Assembly: GCF_025965585.1 (NCBI RefSeq)
Contig: NZ_JAOPWR010000208.1
Coordinates: 1-64,000, forward strand
Direction: 5' to 3'
Origin: Pseudonocardia sp.
GTDB taxonomy: Bacteria; Actinomycetota; Actinomycetes; Mycobacteriales; Pseudonocardiaceae
Length of the DNA: 64,000 bases
Shown here piece by piece: positions 52,477 through 61,159 of the stretch; the stretch's first letter is position 1; each line of letters starts with the position of its first letter. The translations under genes and the position numbers were made by a program. The notes beneath the pieces were generated by a model that was not told the DNA's origin, did no database searches, and worked only from the letters and a program-made list of their open reading frames with translations.

Positions 52477-53421
52477 CTACTGCCAGCCCACCACGACGTC
52501 GCCGCGGCGGCCGATCTCGCGCAGCCTCGCCAGCGGGGCTCGTCCGGTGAGCGTCACGCGCACGGCCTGCGGCTCGCGGGCGGCGGCCCAGCGCTGCCGC
52601 CCGTCGTGCCCCGCGCGGACGGTGGCGGCCAGCCCGCCGGTGGACGCGAGCGCGCCGCGCATCGCCCCGAGCCGGCCCAGGGCGTCGTCGACGGCGCCGA
52701 GCAGGGCGTCCCGGTTGCCCTCGCACATCGCCAGCACGAGCTCGGGGCGGGTGCCGGCCACGCGCGTGCCGTCGGCGAACGAGCCCGCGGCCAGCGACAG
52801 TGCGAGGTCGTCCTCGCCCGCCGCGCCCACGGCGGCGAGCACGGCGGCCAGCAGGTGCGGCAGGTGGGAGATCCGGGCGACGGCGAGGTCGTGCTCGTCG
52901 GCCGCGGCCGGGACGACCCGCGCCCCGCAGGCCCAGGCGAGCTCGGCCAGGTCGCGCCAGACGTCGAGGTCGAGGCCGTCGTCGGCGGCCACCACCCACG
53001 CGGCCCCGTCGAACAGCGTGGCGCTGCCCGCCGCCCACCCCGACTCCGACGTGCCGGCCATCGGGTGCCCGCCCACGTAGCGGGCGCGCGGGGCGAAGCG
53101 GGCGACGTCGTCGGCCACCGCGACCTTGACGCTCACGGCGTCGGTCAGCCGGCAGGTGGGCGCCACGGCGTCGACGCGGCGCAGCACCTCGGGCAGCACG
53201 GGCAGCGGCACGCAGAGCACGACGAGCGCATCGGCCTCGGCGGCCCGACGCAGGGCGGCGTCGGTGTCGGTGGTGACGTCGAAGCCGTCGGCGCGGGCCT
53301 GCTCGGCAGTGTCCGCGGACGCGGCGGTGCCCCAGACGGTGCGCCCGGCCTTCTCGGCGGCCCGCATCAGGGACCCGCCGATCAGCCCGGCGCCGATCAC
53401 GCAAATCGCCCGCTCGGTCAC
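52477..53421 (-). CDS. tyrA: Prephenate dehydrogenase
   Basis: A 314-aa enzyme from a GTG start. Rossmann motif ICVIGAGLIGGSLMRAAEKA, the catalytic His region YVGGHPMAGTSESGWAAGSA, and helical dimer region HDLAVARISHLPHLLAAVLA. It converts prephenate to 4-hydroxyphenylpyruvate with NAD+ in tyrosine synthesis. No ACT domain follows, so feedback control by tyrosine via ACT is absent. The pat-like aminotransferase at 23.8 kb could do the next step. The gene order tyrA-TadA partner-tadA is common in related actinobacteria. Confidence 0.93.
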   Translation of the reverse strand: MTERAICVIGAGLIGGSLMRAAEKAGRTVWGTAASADTAEQARADGFDVTTDTDAALRRAAEADALVVLCVPLPVLPEVLRRVDAVAPTCRLTDAVSVKVAVADDVARFAPRARYVGGHPMAGTSESGWAAGSATLFDGAAWVVAADDGLDLDVWRDLAELAWACGARVVPAAADEHDLAVARISHLPHLLAAVLAAVGAAGEDDLALSLAAGSFADGTRVAGTRPELVLAMCEGNRDALLGAVDDALGRLGAMRGALASTGGLAATVRAGHDGRQRWAAAREPQAVRVTLTGRAPLARLREIGRRGDVVVGWQ

Positions 53422-53446
53422 AGCGAGAGAGTATCCGGGTGGTGGT

Positions 53447-54772
53447 TCACGACCGGGTGAGCGCCCCCGCCACCCGCAGCACCCCCCGCTCCTCCATGCC
53501 CACACCGACCACCTGGACGCCGACGGGGAGGCCGCCGTCGGACACGGCACCGGGCACCGACACCGCGGGCCATCCGGTGAGGTTGAACGGCAGCGTCAGT
53601 GCGAGCAACGACGCCCGGACCGGCACCTCCTTGCCGTCGACCTCGACCGTGTCGGCGCCGATGGGCGTCGCGCGCAGCCGGGTGGTGCCCAGCACGAGCA
53701 CGTCGACGTCGGCGGCCGCACGCAGCTCCGCCACGAGCCGCCGACGGGTGCGCAGCGCGTCGACGTAGGTGCGGGCGGCCATTCCGGCGTTCGGCGTGAT
53801 GCGCTCGCGCGTGGCGGGCTGGTAGTCCTGCGGGCGTGTCGTGATCCAGTCGGCGTGGGTGGCGAAGGCCTCGGCGCCGACGATCGTGCCGTAGACGTCC
53901 GCGAGCCCGTCGATCATCGGGGTGCGCACCTCGACCACGGACGCGCCCTGGTCCCGCAGCCGCGCCACGGCCGCGCCGACACCGGCGTCGATCACGGGGT
54001 CGGCCGCGCGCCAGTAGTCGTCGACGAGCACCCCCACGCGCACGCCCTTGACCCCGGGTAGCTGGATGCCGCCGCCGGTGCCGTCGGGGCGGGAGAGGAC
54101 GTCCCACGCGACCGATGCCGAGTGCACGTCGGCGGTGAGCAGCCCGACGTGGTCCAGGCTCTCCGACAGCGGGAACACCCGATCGGTGGACAGCCGCCCG
54201 AACGTCGGCTTGAGCCCCACCACCCCGCACAGCGCCGCGGGGGTGCGCACGCTCGCGCCGGTGTCGGTGCCCAGCGCCAGCGGCAGGTGCCCGGCGGCCA
54301 CCGCGGCCGCCGAGCCCGACGACGAGCCGCCGGTGATCCGCGTGGGGTCGTGCGGGTTGAGCGCGGGCCCGGTGGCGGCGACGTCGCCGGTGGGGCCGTA
54401 GGCGAACTCGTGGGTGTGCAGCTTGGCGACGACCACCGCACCGGCCTCGCGAAGCCGCGCCACGACGGGCCCGTCGGCGGTGGCGGGCGGGGCGTCGGCG
54501 AGGACGTCCGAGCCCGCGCGAGTGGGTAGGCCGGCCACGTCGAACAGGTCCTTCACCCCGACCGCGACGCCGTGCAGCGGGCCGCGCCACTCGCCGCGCG
54601 CCAGCTCGGCGTCGAGCACGGCGGCCTGCTCCAGGGCCCGCTCGGCGTCGAGGGTGATCACGGCGTTGTGGGTGTCGGCGGCGAGCCGGTGCAGGACGTC
54701 GGTGACGTGCTCGGTGGGGGAGAGCTCGCGGGAGCGCAGGGCCATCCCGAGCTCGCTCAGGGAGGAGATCAC
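53447..54772 (-). CDS. Amidase signature family enzyme
   Basis: A 441-aa protein from GTG. The amidase signature is complete: the catalytic Lys in HGVAVGVKDLFDVAGLPT, and the Ser-cisSer pair in DPTRITGGSSSGSAAAVAAG with the nucleophile in DTGASVRTPAALCGVVGLKP. It hydrolyses an amide, possibly a small amide or peptide. It is not GatA, as no gatB or gatC is present. It lies 30 bp downstream of the M20 hydrolase in the same direction, so the two may be co-transcribed. Confidence 0.9.
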   Translation of the reverse strand: MISSLSELGMALRSRELSPTEHVTDVLHRLAADTHNAVITLDAERALEQAAVLDAELARGEWRGPLHGVAVGVKDLFDVAGLPTRAGSDVLADAPPATADGPVVARLREAGAVVVAKLHTHEFAYGPTGDVAATGPALNPHDPTRITGGSSSGSAAAVAAGHLPLALGTDTGASVRTPAALCGVVGLKPTFGRLSTDRVFPLSESLDHVGLLTADVHSASVAWDVLSRPDGTGGGIQLPGVKGVRVGVLVDDYWRAADPVIDAGVGAAVARLRDQGASVVEVRTPMIDGLADVYGTIVGAEAFATHADWITTRPQDYQPATRERITPNAGMAARTYVDALRTRRRLVAELRAAADVDVLVLGTTRLRATPIGADTVEVDGKEVPVRASLLALTLPFNLTGWPAVSVPGAVSDGGLPVGVQVVGVGMEERGVLRVAGALTRS

Positions 54773-54802
54773 CGGGTCATCCTGCCCTCCGGGCCGCGGG
54801 CG

Positions 54803-56017
54803 TCAGCGCAGGGCGTCCAACGCCAGCCCGGCGTAGACCGCCACGCCCGAGGCCATCGCGGCCTCGTCGAAGACCACGCGGTTGGAGTGGTTGGGCGCGG
54901 CGTCGTACGGCTCGACGCCCGGCGGGCACGCGCCGAGGAACGCCAGTGCGCCGGGCACCTCGGACAGGACGTACGAGAAGTCCTCCGCGCCCATGATCGG
55001 CGCAGGCATCGTGGCGATGCGGCCGCGACCCAGCGTGCCGTCCACCACGGCCTCGAGCCGGTCGGTCGCGCCGGTGTCGTTGACGGTGACGGGGTAGCCG
55101 GTGCCGATCGCGATGTCGGCGGTGCAGCCGTAGGCGAGCGCGGTGTGCCGGCAGACGCGGTGGATCTCCTCGAGTAGCTGCGTGCGCGTCTGCGGCGAGA
55201 GCGTGCGCAGCGTGCCCTCCATGAACGCCGTCTCGGGGATGACGTTGTTGGTGGTGCCCGCCGAGATGTGCGCGATCGTCAGCACCGCCGGCTGGTGGGC
55301 GTCGATGCGCCGGGTGAGCGCGGTCTGCAGCGCCCCGACCATCGCCGCGGCCGCCGGTACCGGGTCGAGCGCGTCGTGCGGGGCGGACGCGTGCCCGCCG
55401 CGGCCCCGGACGGTGACCGCGATGGTGTCCGCCGCGGCCATCACCGGACCGGGGCGTGTGTGCACGTCGCCGCTGGGGACCGTGGAGGAGATGTGCAGGG
55501 CGAACGCGGAGTCGGGACGCCCGGCGGGACCGCTGGGGTCCAGCAGCCCCTCGTCGATCATGAAACGGGCCCCGTGCTGGCCCTCCTCGCCGGGCTGGAA
55601 CATGAACAGCACCCGTCCGGCGATCCCGTCCCGGTGCTCCGCCAGCACCCGGGCCGCGGAGGCGAGCATCGCCACGTGTGTGTCATGGCCGCAGGCGTGC
55701 ATCGCGCCCGGGGTGGCCGAGGAGAAGTCGAGCCCGGTGTCCTCGTGCATCGGCAGGGCGTCCATGTCGCCCCGCAACAGCACCGTGGGCCCCGGCCTGC
55801 GCCCCTCCAGCACCGCCACGACGGAGGTGACCGAGCGGCCCAGGTGCACCTGCAGCGGCAGGTCGGACAGCGCGGCCACGACGGCGTCGCGCGTCTGCGG
55901 CAGGTTCAGGCCGAGCTCGGGACACCGGTGCAGGGCCCTTCGCAACGCGACGGTGCGCGGCTGAACGGCTCGCGCCTGTGCCTGCAAGCCCGCGAGGCGC
56001 GCATCGACCGACGTCAT
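54803..56017 (-). CDS. M20-family amidohydrolase/peptidase (hippurate-hydrolase-like)
   Basis: A 404-aa M20D-type metallohydrolase. Motifs are LRRALHRCPELGLNLPQTRD, LLRGDMDALPMHEDTGLDFS, GAMHACGHDTHVAMLASAAR (two His ligands), FMFQPGEEGQHGARFMI (catalytic Glu pair), and GAEDFSYVLSEVPGALAFLG. It removes an N-acyl group from an amino-acid amide. It precedes the amidase gene by 30 bp, so both could process amide compounds. It is divergent from the TadA-partner gene. Confidence 0.92.
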   Translation of the reverse strand: MTSVDARLAGLQAQARAVQPRTVALRRALHRCPELGLNLPQTRDAVVAALSDLPLQVHLGRSVTSVVAVLEGRRPGPTVLLRGDMDALPMHEDTGLDFSSATPGAMHACGHDTHVAMLASAARVLAEHRDGIAGRVLFMFQPGEEGQHGARFMIDEGLLDPSGPAGRPDSAFALHISSTVPSGDVHTRPGPVMAAADTIAVTVRGRGGHASAPHDALDPVPAAAAMVGALQTALTRRIDAHQPAVLTIAHISAGTTNNVIPETAFMEGTLRTLSPQTRTQLLEEIHRVCRHTALAYGCTADIAIGTGYPVTVNDTGATDRLEAVVDGTLGRGRIATMPAPIMGAEDFSYVLSEVPGALAFLGACPPGVEPYDAAPNHSNRVVFDEAAMASGVAVYAGLALDALR

Positions 56018-56108
56018 GCGCCGATCCTGGCACCTCCGGAAGGTGCCGTGCCGGACATCTTCGGGTTGTGGTTTGGACCACAGTCGTTTCGAGGCCTACC
56101 GTAGGCTC

Positions 56109-56627
56109 ATGGCGGTACAGAGCGTCGAAGCCCCGGCGGGCGTGCGGGAACAGGCCCTGCCCGGGTACGCCGTCGCGGCGATCCGGGAGGACGGGCGATG
56201 GCGCTGTACCCGGCTCACGCCGGAGGCGTTGCTCGATCTCGACGCCGCCATCACCGAGCTGCGGGAACTGCGTTCCACGGGCGCCGTCCTCGGCCTGCTC
56301 GACGTCGACGACGAGTTCTTCGTGCTGCTGCGGCCCACGCCGGGCGGGGTGTCGCTGATGGTGTCCGACGCCGTCGCCGCCCTGGACTACGACGTGGCCG
56401 CCGACGTGCTCGACCTGCTGCGCATCGACCTCCCCCCGGACGACGAGGCGCTCGACGAGCCGTGGCCCGAGGGCGACCTCGCGATCCTCGCCGACCTCGG
56501 CCTGCCCGCCGACGAGCTCGAGGTGCTGGCAGGCGAGATCGAGCTCTACCCCGACGAGCAGCTGGCCGCCATCAGCCGTCGCTGCGGTTTCGCCGATGCC
56601 CTCGCAGAGGTCGTCGACATCCGGTGA
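56109..56627 (+). CDS. tRNA adenosine deaminase-associated protein
   Basis: A 172-aa acidic protein, starting MAVQSVEAPAGVREQALPGY. Its segments RWRCTRLTPEALLDLDAAIT, LLDVDDEFFVLLRPTPGGVS, VAADVLDLLRIDLPPDDEAL, and PEGDLAILADLGLPADELEV are those of the actinobacterial protein encoded directly before tadA. The role is unknown; its constant coupling (GTGA overlap) suggests an association with the deaminase. The start is the ATG at the end of a TAGGCT-containing stretch, which may form a -10 box close to a leaderless start. Confidence 0.88.
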   Translation: MAVQSVEAPAGVREQALPGYAVAAIREDGRWRCTRLTPEALLDLDAAITELRELRSTGAVLGLLDVDDEFFVLLRPTPGGVSLMVSDAVAALDYDVAADVLDLLRIDLPPDDEALDEPWPEGDLAILADLGLPADELEVLAGEIELYPDEQLAAISRRCGFADALAEVVDIR

Positions 56628-57106
56628 CGGCAGCGCGCATCGGCCCCGTCCCCGGCGATGCGGACGAGGCCCTGGTCAGGCGGGCGCTGGAGGTCGCGGC
56701 GTGCGCTCCGCGCACCGGCGACGTGCCCATCGGTGCGGTGGTCGTCGACGCCGAGGGGCGCGAGCTCGCCGCCGCCTGCAACGGCCGGGAGGCCATCGGC
56801 GACCCCACCGCCCACGCCGAGATCCTCGCCCTGCGCGCCGCCGCGGCGATGGTGGGCGAGTGGCGGCTGGAGGGCTGCACGCTGGTCGTCACCATCGAGC
56901 CCTGCACGATGTGCGCGGGCGCCATCGGCCTGGCCCGCGTCGCGCGCGTGGTGTTCGGCGCCTGGGAGCCCAAGACCGGCGCCGCCGGATCGCTGTGGGA
57001 CGTGCTGCGCGACCGCAGGCTCAACCACCGTCCCGAGGTCGTCGCGGGCGTGCTGGCGAGGGAGTGCGGGGCGCTGCTGGAGTCGTTCTTCGCCGACCAG
57101 CGTTGA
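56624..57106 (+). CDS. tadA: tRNA-specific adenosine deaminase
   Basis: A 160-aa deaminase. The zinc and catalytic motifs are PTAHAEILALRAAAAMVGEW (HAE) and VTIEPCTMCAGAIGLARVAR (PCxxC), with VFGAWEPKTGAAGSLWDVLR near the end. It converts A34 to inosine in tRNA-Arg(ACG), whose gene is at 27.8 kb in this window. The GTG start overlaps the partner gene's stop. Length and motifs are standard. Confidence 0.95.
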   Translation: MTAARIGPVPGDADEALVRRALEVAACAPRTGDVPIGAVVVDAEGRELAAACNGREAIGDPTAHAEILALRAAAAMVGEWRLEGCTLVVTIEPCTMCAGAIGLARVARVVFGAWEPKTGAAGSLWDVLRDRRLNHRPEVVAGVLARECGALLESFFADQR

Positions 57107-57126
57107 GCGCCCGTTAGCCTGCCGGG

Positions 57127-57549
57127 ATGAGCCAGGTCGAGCAGCAGACACGTGTCGGGGCCTACGTCGTGATCGTCCGCGACGGCGCGATCCTGCTCAG
57201 CCGCTTCGTGCGCAGCGGGCGGTGGACGTTGCCCGGCGGCGGCATCGACCACGGCGAACGACCCGAGGACGCGGCCGTCCGTGAGGTGATGGAGGAGACC
57301 GGCTACCGGGTCGTCCTCGGCCCGCTGGTCGGCGTCGACTCCGCCCGCTGGGAGCGCGGCCACGACGGCCGCGCCCTCGACATGCACGCGCTGCGCATCA
57401 TCTACACCGGCGAGGTGGTGGGCGGCGATCTGCGCTTCGAGGAGGGCGGCAGCACCGACAGGGCGGAGTGGGTGCCGCTGGCGGACGTGCCCGCCCGCCA
57501 CCGCGGCACGCTGGTGGACATCGGCATGACCGCAGCGGGTGTCCGCTGA
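57127..57549 (+). CDS. NUDIX hydrolase
   Basis: A 140-aa protein. The Nudix box is GGIDHGERPEDAAVREVMEETGY with complete catalytic residues, after VIVRDGAILLSRFVRSGRWT. The C-terminal RAEWVPLADVPARHRGTLVD is typical. It hydrolyses a nucleoside diphosphate derivative; substrate undetermined. It is the third gene in the tadA direction, 20 bp after tadA, so it may be in the same transcript. Confidence 0.9.
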   Translation: MSQVEQQTRVGAYVVIVRDGAILLSRFVRSGRWTLPGGGIDHGERPEDAAVREVMEETGYRVVLGPLVGVDSARWERGHDGRALDMHALRIIYTGEVVGGDLRFEEGGSTDRAEWVPLADVPARHRGTLVDIGMTAAGVR

Positions 57550-57550
57550 G

Positions 57551-57840
57551 CGGGTCCTGGGGCACCCCCTTCAGCCGCAGCGCCGGCAGCCCGAAGCCGA
57601 TCAGGTAGAGCGCAATCAGCAGCGGCACGCCGCGGACCAGGTCGACGTAGCCGGTGGCGAGCGCGCGTAGCGGGAAGAACACCGGCCGCCGAGCGTCCGC
57701 AGCGACGCGACGACCAGGCCCAGCACCAGGATCCCGATCTCCGCGACCACCAGCACCCGGATGTCGAGCCACAGGCCCTCAAGGATCGGGGCGGCGACGA
57801 CCACGGCCACGACGGCCTGCTTGACGATCGGTTCGCGCCG
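57551..57840 (-). pseudogene. Amino-acid ABC transporter permease remnant, frameshifted
   Basis: In the minus strand one frame gives ILEGLWLDIRVLVVAEIGIL followed by VLGLVVASLRTLGG. Then another frame gives VFFPLRALATGYVDLVRGVP and LLIALYLIGFGLPALRLKGV. These are consecutive parts of a His/Glu/Gln/Arg-type ABC permease N-terminal half. A frameshift lies between them, and the EAA-loop half is missing. It stands right beside the tRNA-Ser(CGA) integration site. Confidence 0.75.
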
Positions 57841-57890
57841 TGCCGTACCAGGGGGCGGCGGCGGCGCGGGCCTCTTGTAAGCTTCTCGGC

Positions 57891-57978
57891 GGTAGCGTGT
57901 CCGAGCGGCCGAAGGAGCACGCCTCGAAAGCGTGTGAGGTGCAAGCCTCCGTGGGTTCAAATCCCACCGCTACCGCCA
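57891..57978 (+). tRNA. tRNA-Ser (anticodon CGA), CCA encoded; AICE attachment site
   Basis: The acceptor GGTAGCG pairs with CGCTACC. The anticodon loop is CTCGAAA (CGA), the variable arm is long, the T-arm is GTGGGTTCAAATCCCAC, and CCA is encoded. The integrase stop is 76 bp downstream on the opposite strand, the usual geometry when the 3' end of the tRNA gene is attB. Confidence 0.96.
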
Positions 57979-58053
57979 GCCTCACCAGGCAGAACGCCGG
58001 AAGGGTCCACCAGGATCCGACCGGCGTTTCTGCTTCTAGTCTCAGTTCTAGTC

Positions 58054-59277
58054 TCATTCGCTATCCGCGGGCCCCTCGTTGACCTGCCAGATCAGGCCGC
58101 CGACCCGCGACGCGATGTCGCGCTGGATGGCCGATGTGACGTGCTGGTACCGCGCCGCCATCGCCGTGTGCGACCACCCCATGATGCCCATGACCGCCCG
58201 TTCCGGGACGCCAAGCAGGAGCAGCACCGTCGCCGCGGTGTGGCGGGCATCGTGCAGCCGGCCGTCACGAACGCCGGCCCGGACGAGGAGCTTCTTCCAG
58301 TCGTCCCAGTCGGTGCGCGGGTTCAGCGGGGCGCCGGTCGGGGTGGCGAACAGCCAGTCGCCGTCCTTCCAGAGCTGCGCCGCGATCTCCCGTTCCCGGT
58401 CCTGTTCGACCCGGTGCGCCTTCAGCAGCTCCACGAGCTCCGCCGGTAGCCCGATTCCCCGGCGGCCCGCGCGCGACTTGGTCTCCGCCGTCTCGTCACG
58501 CTCGGGTTGACGCTGCGGGCAGTGGCCGGCGTACTTCCGACCGCAGGTGTCGCCGCACCCGTGCCGCCACCGAGGACGCAGCCGACCTCGCCGAACGAAC
58601 ATCGACCCGGCGTCGAGATTGACGTCGGACCACTTCAACCCGAGCGCTTCGCCTTGCCGCAGCCCGAGCGCGAGAGCGACGGCCCAGCGAGCCCCGTTCC
58701 GTCCGTCGAGCGCGGTCTTCAGAAGGAGCCGGATCTCGTCCACGGAGTACGGCTCGATCTCGTGTTCAATGAGCCGCGGAGCCTTCGCCAGCGTCGCCGG
58801 ATTCCGCGCGAGGTAGCCCCGCTTCACCGCCTCGTTGAGCGCCGTCCGCAGCGTCCGGTGGGCCTGATGTGCTGTGGCCGCCGCGCTGCCGTTCTTCATC
58901 ATGCGGACGTAGAGCTTCTCCAGGTGCTCCGGCTCCAGGCGGTCGAGGCGGTGCTTCCCGATGCCGGGGATCAGATGCACGTTCACGGCCACGCGGTAGC
59001 CGGAGATCGTGTTCTCGCGGACGAACGGCGCCGCGATGTTCTCCACCCAGTGCGTGAGCCACTTCTCGACCGTCCACGTCGGGCCCGACTTGCGAATGGT
59101 TCCAGCGTCGCGACCCTTCTCCAGCGCACGAACCTTGCGCGTCACCTCTGCCCGGGTGCCCATGACGTGCCGCCGATCAGGCCGGCCGTCGTCCTTCACC
59201 CCGACCGTGACGCGGCCGTGCCAGTACCCGTCCTTCCCGAGGTAGATGCTCGAAGCACCGTTCGGTGAGCGCGCCAT
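58054..59277 (-). CDS. int: Site-specific integrase of the AICE (tyrosine recombinase)
   Basis: A 407-aa protein from ATG MARSPNGASSIYLGKDGYWH. It has an AP2-like arm-binding N-terminus, the SAM-like core-binding domain (WLTHWVENIAAPFVRENTIS), and the catalytic domain with box I LGLRQGEALGLKW, box II HDARHTAATVLLLLGVPERA and Tyr in AARYQHVT. A Cys-rich insert (HGCGDTCGRKYAGHC) is seen in related integrases. All catalytic residues are intact, so it should integrate at the adjacent tRNA-Ser. It overlaps xis by 1 nt. Confidence 0.95.
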   Translation of the reverse strand: MARSPNGASSIYLGKDGYWHGRVTVGVKDDGRPDRRHVMGTRAEVTRKVRALEKGRDAGTIRKSGPTWTVEKWLTHWVENIAAPFVRENTISGYRVAVNVHLIPGIGKHRLDRLEPEHLEKLYVRMMKNGSAAATAHQAHRTLRTALNEAVKRGYLARNPATLAKAPRLIEHEIEPYSVDEIRLLLKTALDGRNGARWAVALALGLRQGEALGLKWSDVNLDAGSMFVRRGRLRPRWRHGCGDTCGRKYAGHCPQRQPERDETAETKSRAGRRGIGLPAELVELLKAHRVEQDREREIAAQLWKDGDWLFATPTGAPLNPRTDWDDWKKLLVRAGVRDGRLHDARHTAATVLLLLGVPERAVMGIMGWSHTAMAARYQHVTSAIQRDIASRVGGLIWQVNEGPADSE

Positions 59278-59492
59278 CACGCAGCCTCCGGACCATGCGG
59301 GCACGCGCGCAGCCGCAGGACGTAGGAGTCCAGCGCGTCCGTCGGAATGCGCCGCAGGCGGCCGATCCGCACCGATTCCACCTCACCGGCCGTGACCAGT
59401 GCGTACATCAGCGTCCGGCCGATTCCGAGCCGTTCCGCGGCTTCCTCGACGGTGAGCACGATCCGCAATGGCCGTGCGGTTCCGGTCTCCAT
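59277..59492 (-). CDS. xis: Excisionase (helix-turn-helix, MerR/AlpA-like)
   Basis: A 71-aa protein: PLRIVLTVEEAAERLGIGRT LMYALVTAGEVESVRIGRLR RIPTDALDSYV. This is the winged-HTH excisionase type (HTH_17) that is encoded directly before integrases. GAGGAGG precedes the ATG. It starts within the Rep stop (TGATG) and ends within the Int start, so excision, replication and integration functions are coupled. Confidence 0.93.
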   Translation of the reverse strand: METGTARPLRIVLTVEEAAERLGIGRTLMYALVTAGEVESVRIGRLRRIPTDALDSYVLRLRACPHGPEAA

Positions 59493-61159
59493 CACGCTGC
59501 CTCCTCGGTAGTTGCCGAACGGTCGGGCGGATCGCCGCCGGCCACGAGTTGGGCGGCGTCGTAGTCGGCTTTCCAGCGTTGTCGCTCGGAGATCGCAGCC
59601 AGGAGCAACGCGGGTCGGGTGGGCACGTCCGGGTCGCCGGCCTTCGTGCGTTCCCACTCGAACGGCCCGTCGTCCACCGCGTAGCCGGGCCGCACGCCGG
59701 CGCGGTCGAGAAGTTGCCGAACGAACGCCGAGCGCTCAGCCCGGTGATCGTCCAGGGTCTTCCCGGACCACTTGCGCGAGACCAAGACGCGGCGCCCGGC
59801 GATGCCCAGGTGCTCCGGCTTGTGCGCCTTGCCCTTGCACTGGCCCGGCACCGTGGCCAGGCGGGCGCCCTTGGGCTGGATGCCGTAGAGCAGCCACACT
59901 CCGCAGCGCGGCGAGCACGGCGTGACGCGGAGTTCGGCGACCAAGCGGTCACGGTGCCGGCGGGCCCGGTCGGTGGCGCTGTCGGCGAGGCCGGCGGCGT
60001 GGGCGACGTCCTTGGTCAGGTACTTGGTGAGGTAGCCGATGTGCCGGCCGGCTTCCTCGGTGCCGCCGAGGATGCCCTTCACGTGGACCTGCGCCCCGAA
60101 CGTCACCACGTGCGCGGGCGCGTTGAGGTCTTCGCAGGCGTCGTCGAAGGTGGGCAGGGGTTCTCGGGTGTCGGGGTCGACGAATCCCTTGGTGCGGTCG
60201 TCCCACCGGGGCACGTGGTCGCCGCGGTAGCGGATCTCGTCGTGGGCCGGCCACCACACCTGGTGATAGGTGGCGGCCGCGATCGCCCGCAGCTCCGCTC
60301 GCGGGATGGTCCCGCGGATAGCGGCATGGAAGTGCGGCGCCCCGCGCCGTTGCGGCTCGATGGTGCCGAAGTACTGGACATCCCAGCCCACGCACCGGCG
60401 GGTGTTCTGCCAGAACCGGTCCAGCAGGGCCGGGAAGTGGATCGCGTCCCGGGCGGCACGTCGGTAGTCGTAGCGGTCGGGGTCGAGCGCGGCCCCGTCT
60501 CCGTCCACCCGCCCATAGCTGTCCAGGGTGAGCGTCAGGAAGGTGGAGGGCCGGTACTTCTGCCGGAAGACCTGCCCGAGCGTGCGTTTCTCCACCGGCC
60601 GGCGCGGGAGGTTGGGTGCGTCCTGCCGCCGCCGGGTCGAGCGCTTGCGGGCGGGGCGGTCGGGTGGGTCGAGGGGTTCGAGCCGGCCGCGTACCCCGAG
60701 GCCGCGTAGTTGCTCGTCGACGACCTCGACGGCGTCGCGGATCTCCTCACACTCGGTGTCGTCGCCGTCGGCGCGGGCGAGCTGGTAGGCGGCGTGCAGA
60801 TCGGCCCGGACCGCCATGAGTTCCTTCTGCGCCTCCGAAGGGTCGGCCGGCTTGACGAGGGGTTCGTGCTCGAGGTGCCAGCCTTCCCGGCACTGGACCA
60901 TCCGCAGGCGGCGTTGCTTCTCCGCGCACGGCGGGCAGATGTCGTCGCGGCGGGCCCCGCACGGCACCGGCACCACATCGACGCGGCCCGAGGTGAGATC
61001 GATGCGGCGCAGGGCCAGGGGTCGGACGCAGACGCCGTGATCCTCGGCGAGCTGCCGGGCGACATCGCCGGTGAGGGCGAGCAGGGCCTTCTGTGCGCGG
61101 GTGAGCTGGTCCTGATCCACCCACTCCGGAGCATCGGTCATGGTGGTCTCGGTGGTCAT
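59492..61159 (-). CDS. repSA: Replication initiator protein of RepSA type
   Basis: A 555-aa protein from ATG MTTETTMTDAPEW behind GGAGG. The N-terminal Cys cluster (CGARRDDICPPCAEKQRRLR) is a probable zinc motif. A long central region follows (YRPSTFLTLTLDSYGRVDGD), then the HUH-type motif APHFHAAIRGTIPRAELRAI, and the putative catalytic-Tyr region GYLTKYLTKDVAHAAG. These match the rolling-circle initiators of pSAM2-type AICEs. Its start overlaps the transfer gene stop (ATGA) and its stop overlaps xis. Apparently intact. Confidence 0.9.
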   Translation of the reverse strand: MTTETTMTDAPEWVDQDQLTRAQKALLALTGDVARQLAEDHGVCVRPLALRRIDLTSGRVDVVPVPCGARRDDICPPCAEKQRRLRMVQCREGWHLEHEPLVKPADPSEAQKELMAVRADLHAAYQLARADGDDTECEEIRDAVEVVDEQLRGLGVRGRLEPLDPPDRPARKRSTRRRQDAPNLPRRPVEKRTLGQVFRQKYRPSTFLTLTLDSYGRVDGDGAALDPDRYDYRRAARDAIHFPALLDRFWQNTRRCVGWDVQYFGTIEPQRRGAPHFHAAIRGTIPRAELRAIAAATYHQVWWPAHDEIRYRGDHVPRWDDRTKGFVDPDTREPLPTFDDACEDLNAPAHVVTFGAQVHVKGILGGTEEAGRHIGYLTKYLTKDVAHAAGLADSATDRARRHRDRLVAELRVTPCSPRCGVWLLYGIQPKGARLATVPGQCKGKAHKPEHLGIAGRRVLVSRKWSGKTLDDHRAERSAFVRQLLDRAGVRPGYAVDDGPFEWERTKAGDPDVPTRPALLLAAISERQRWKADYDAAQLVAGGDPPDRSATTEEAA

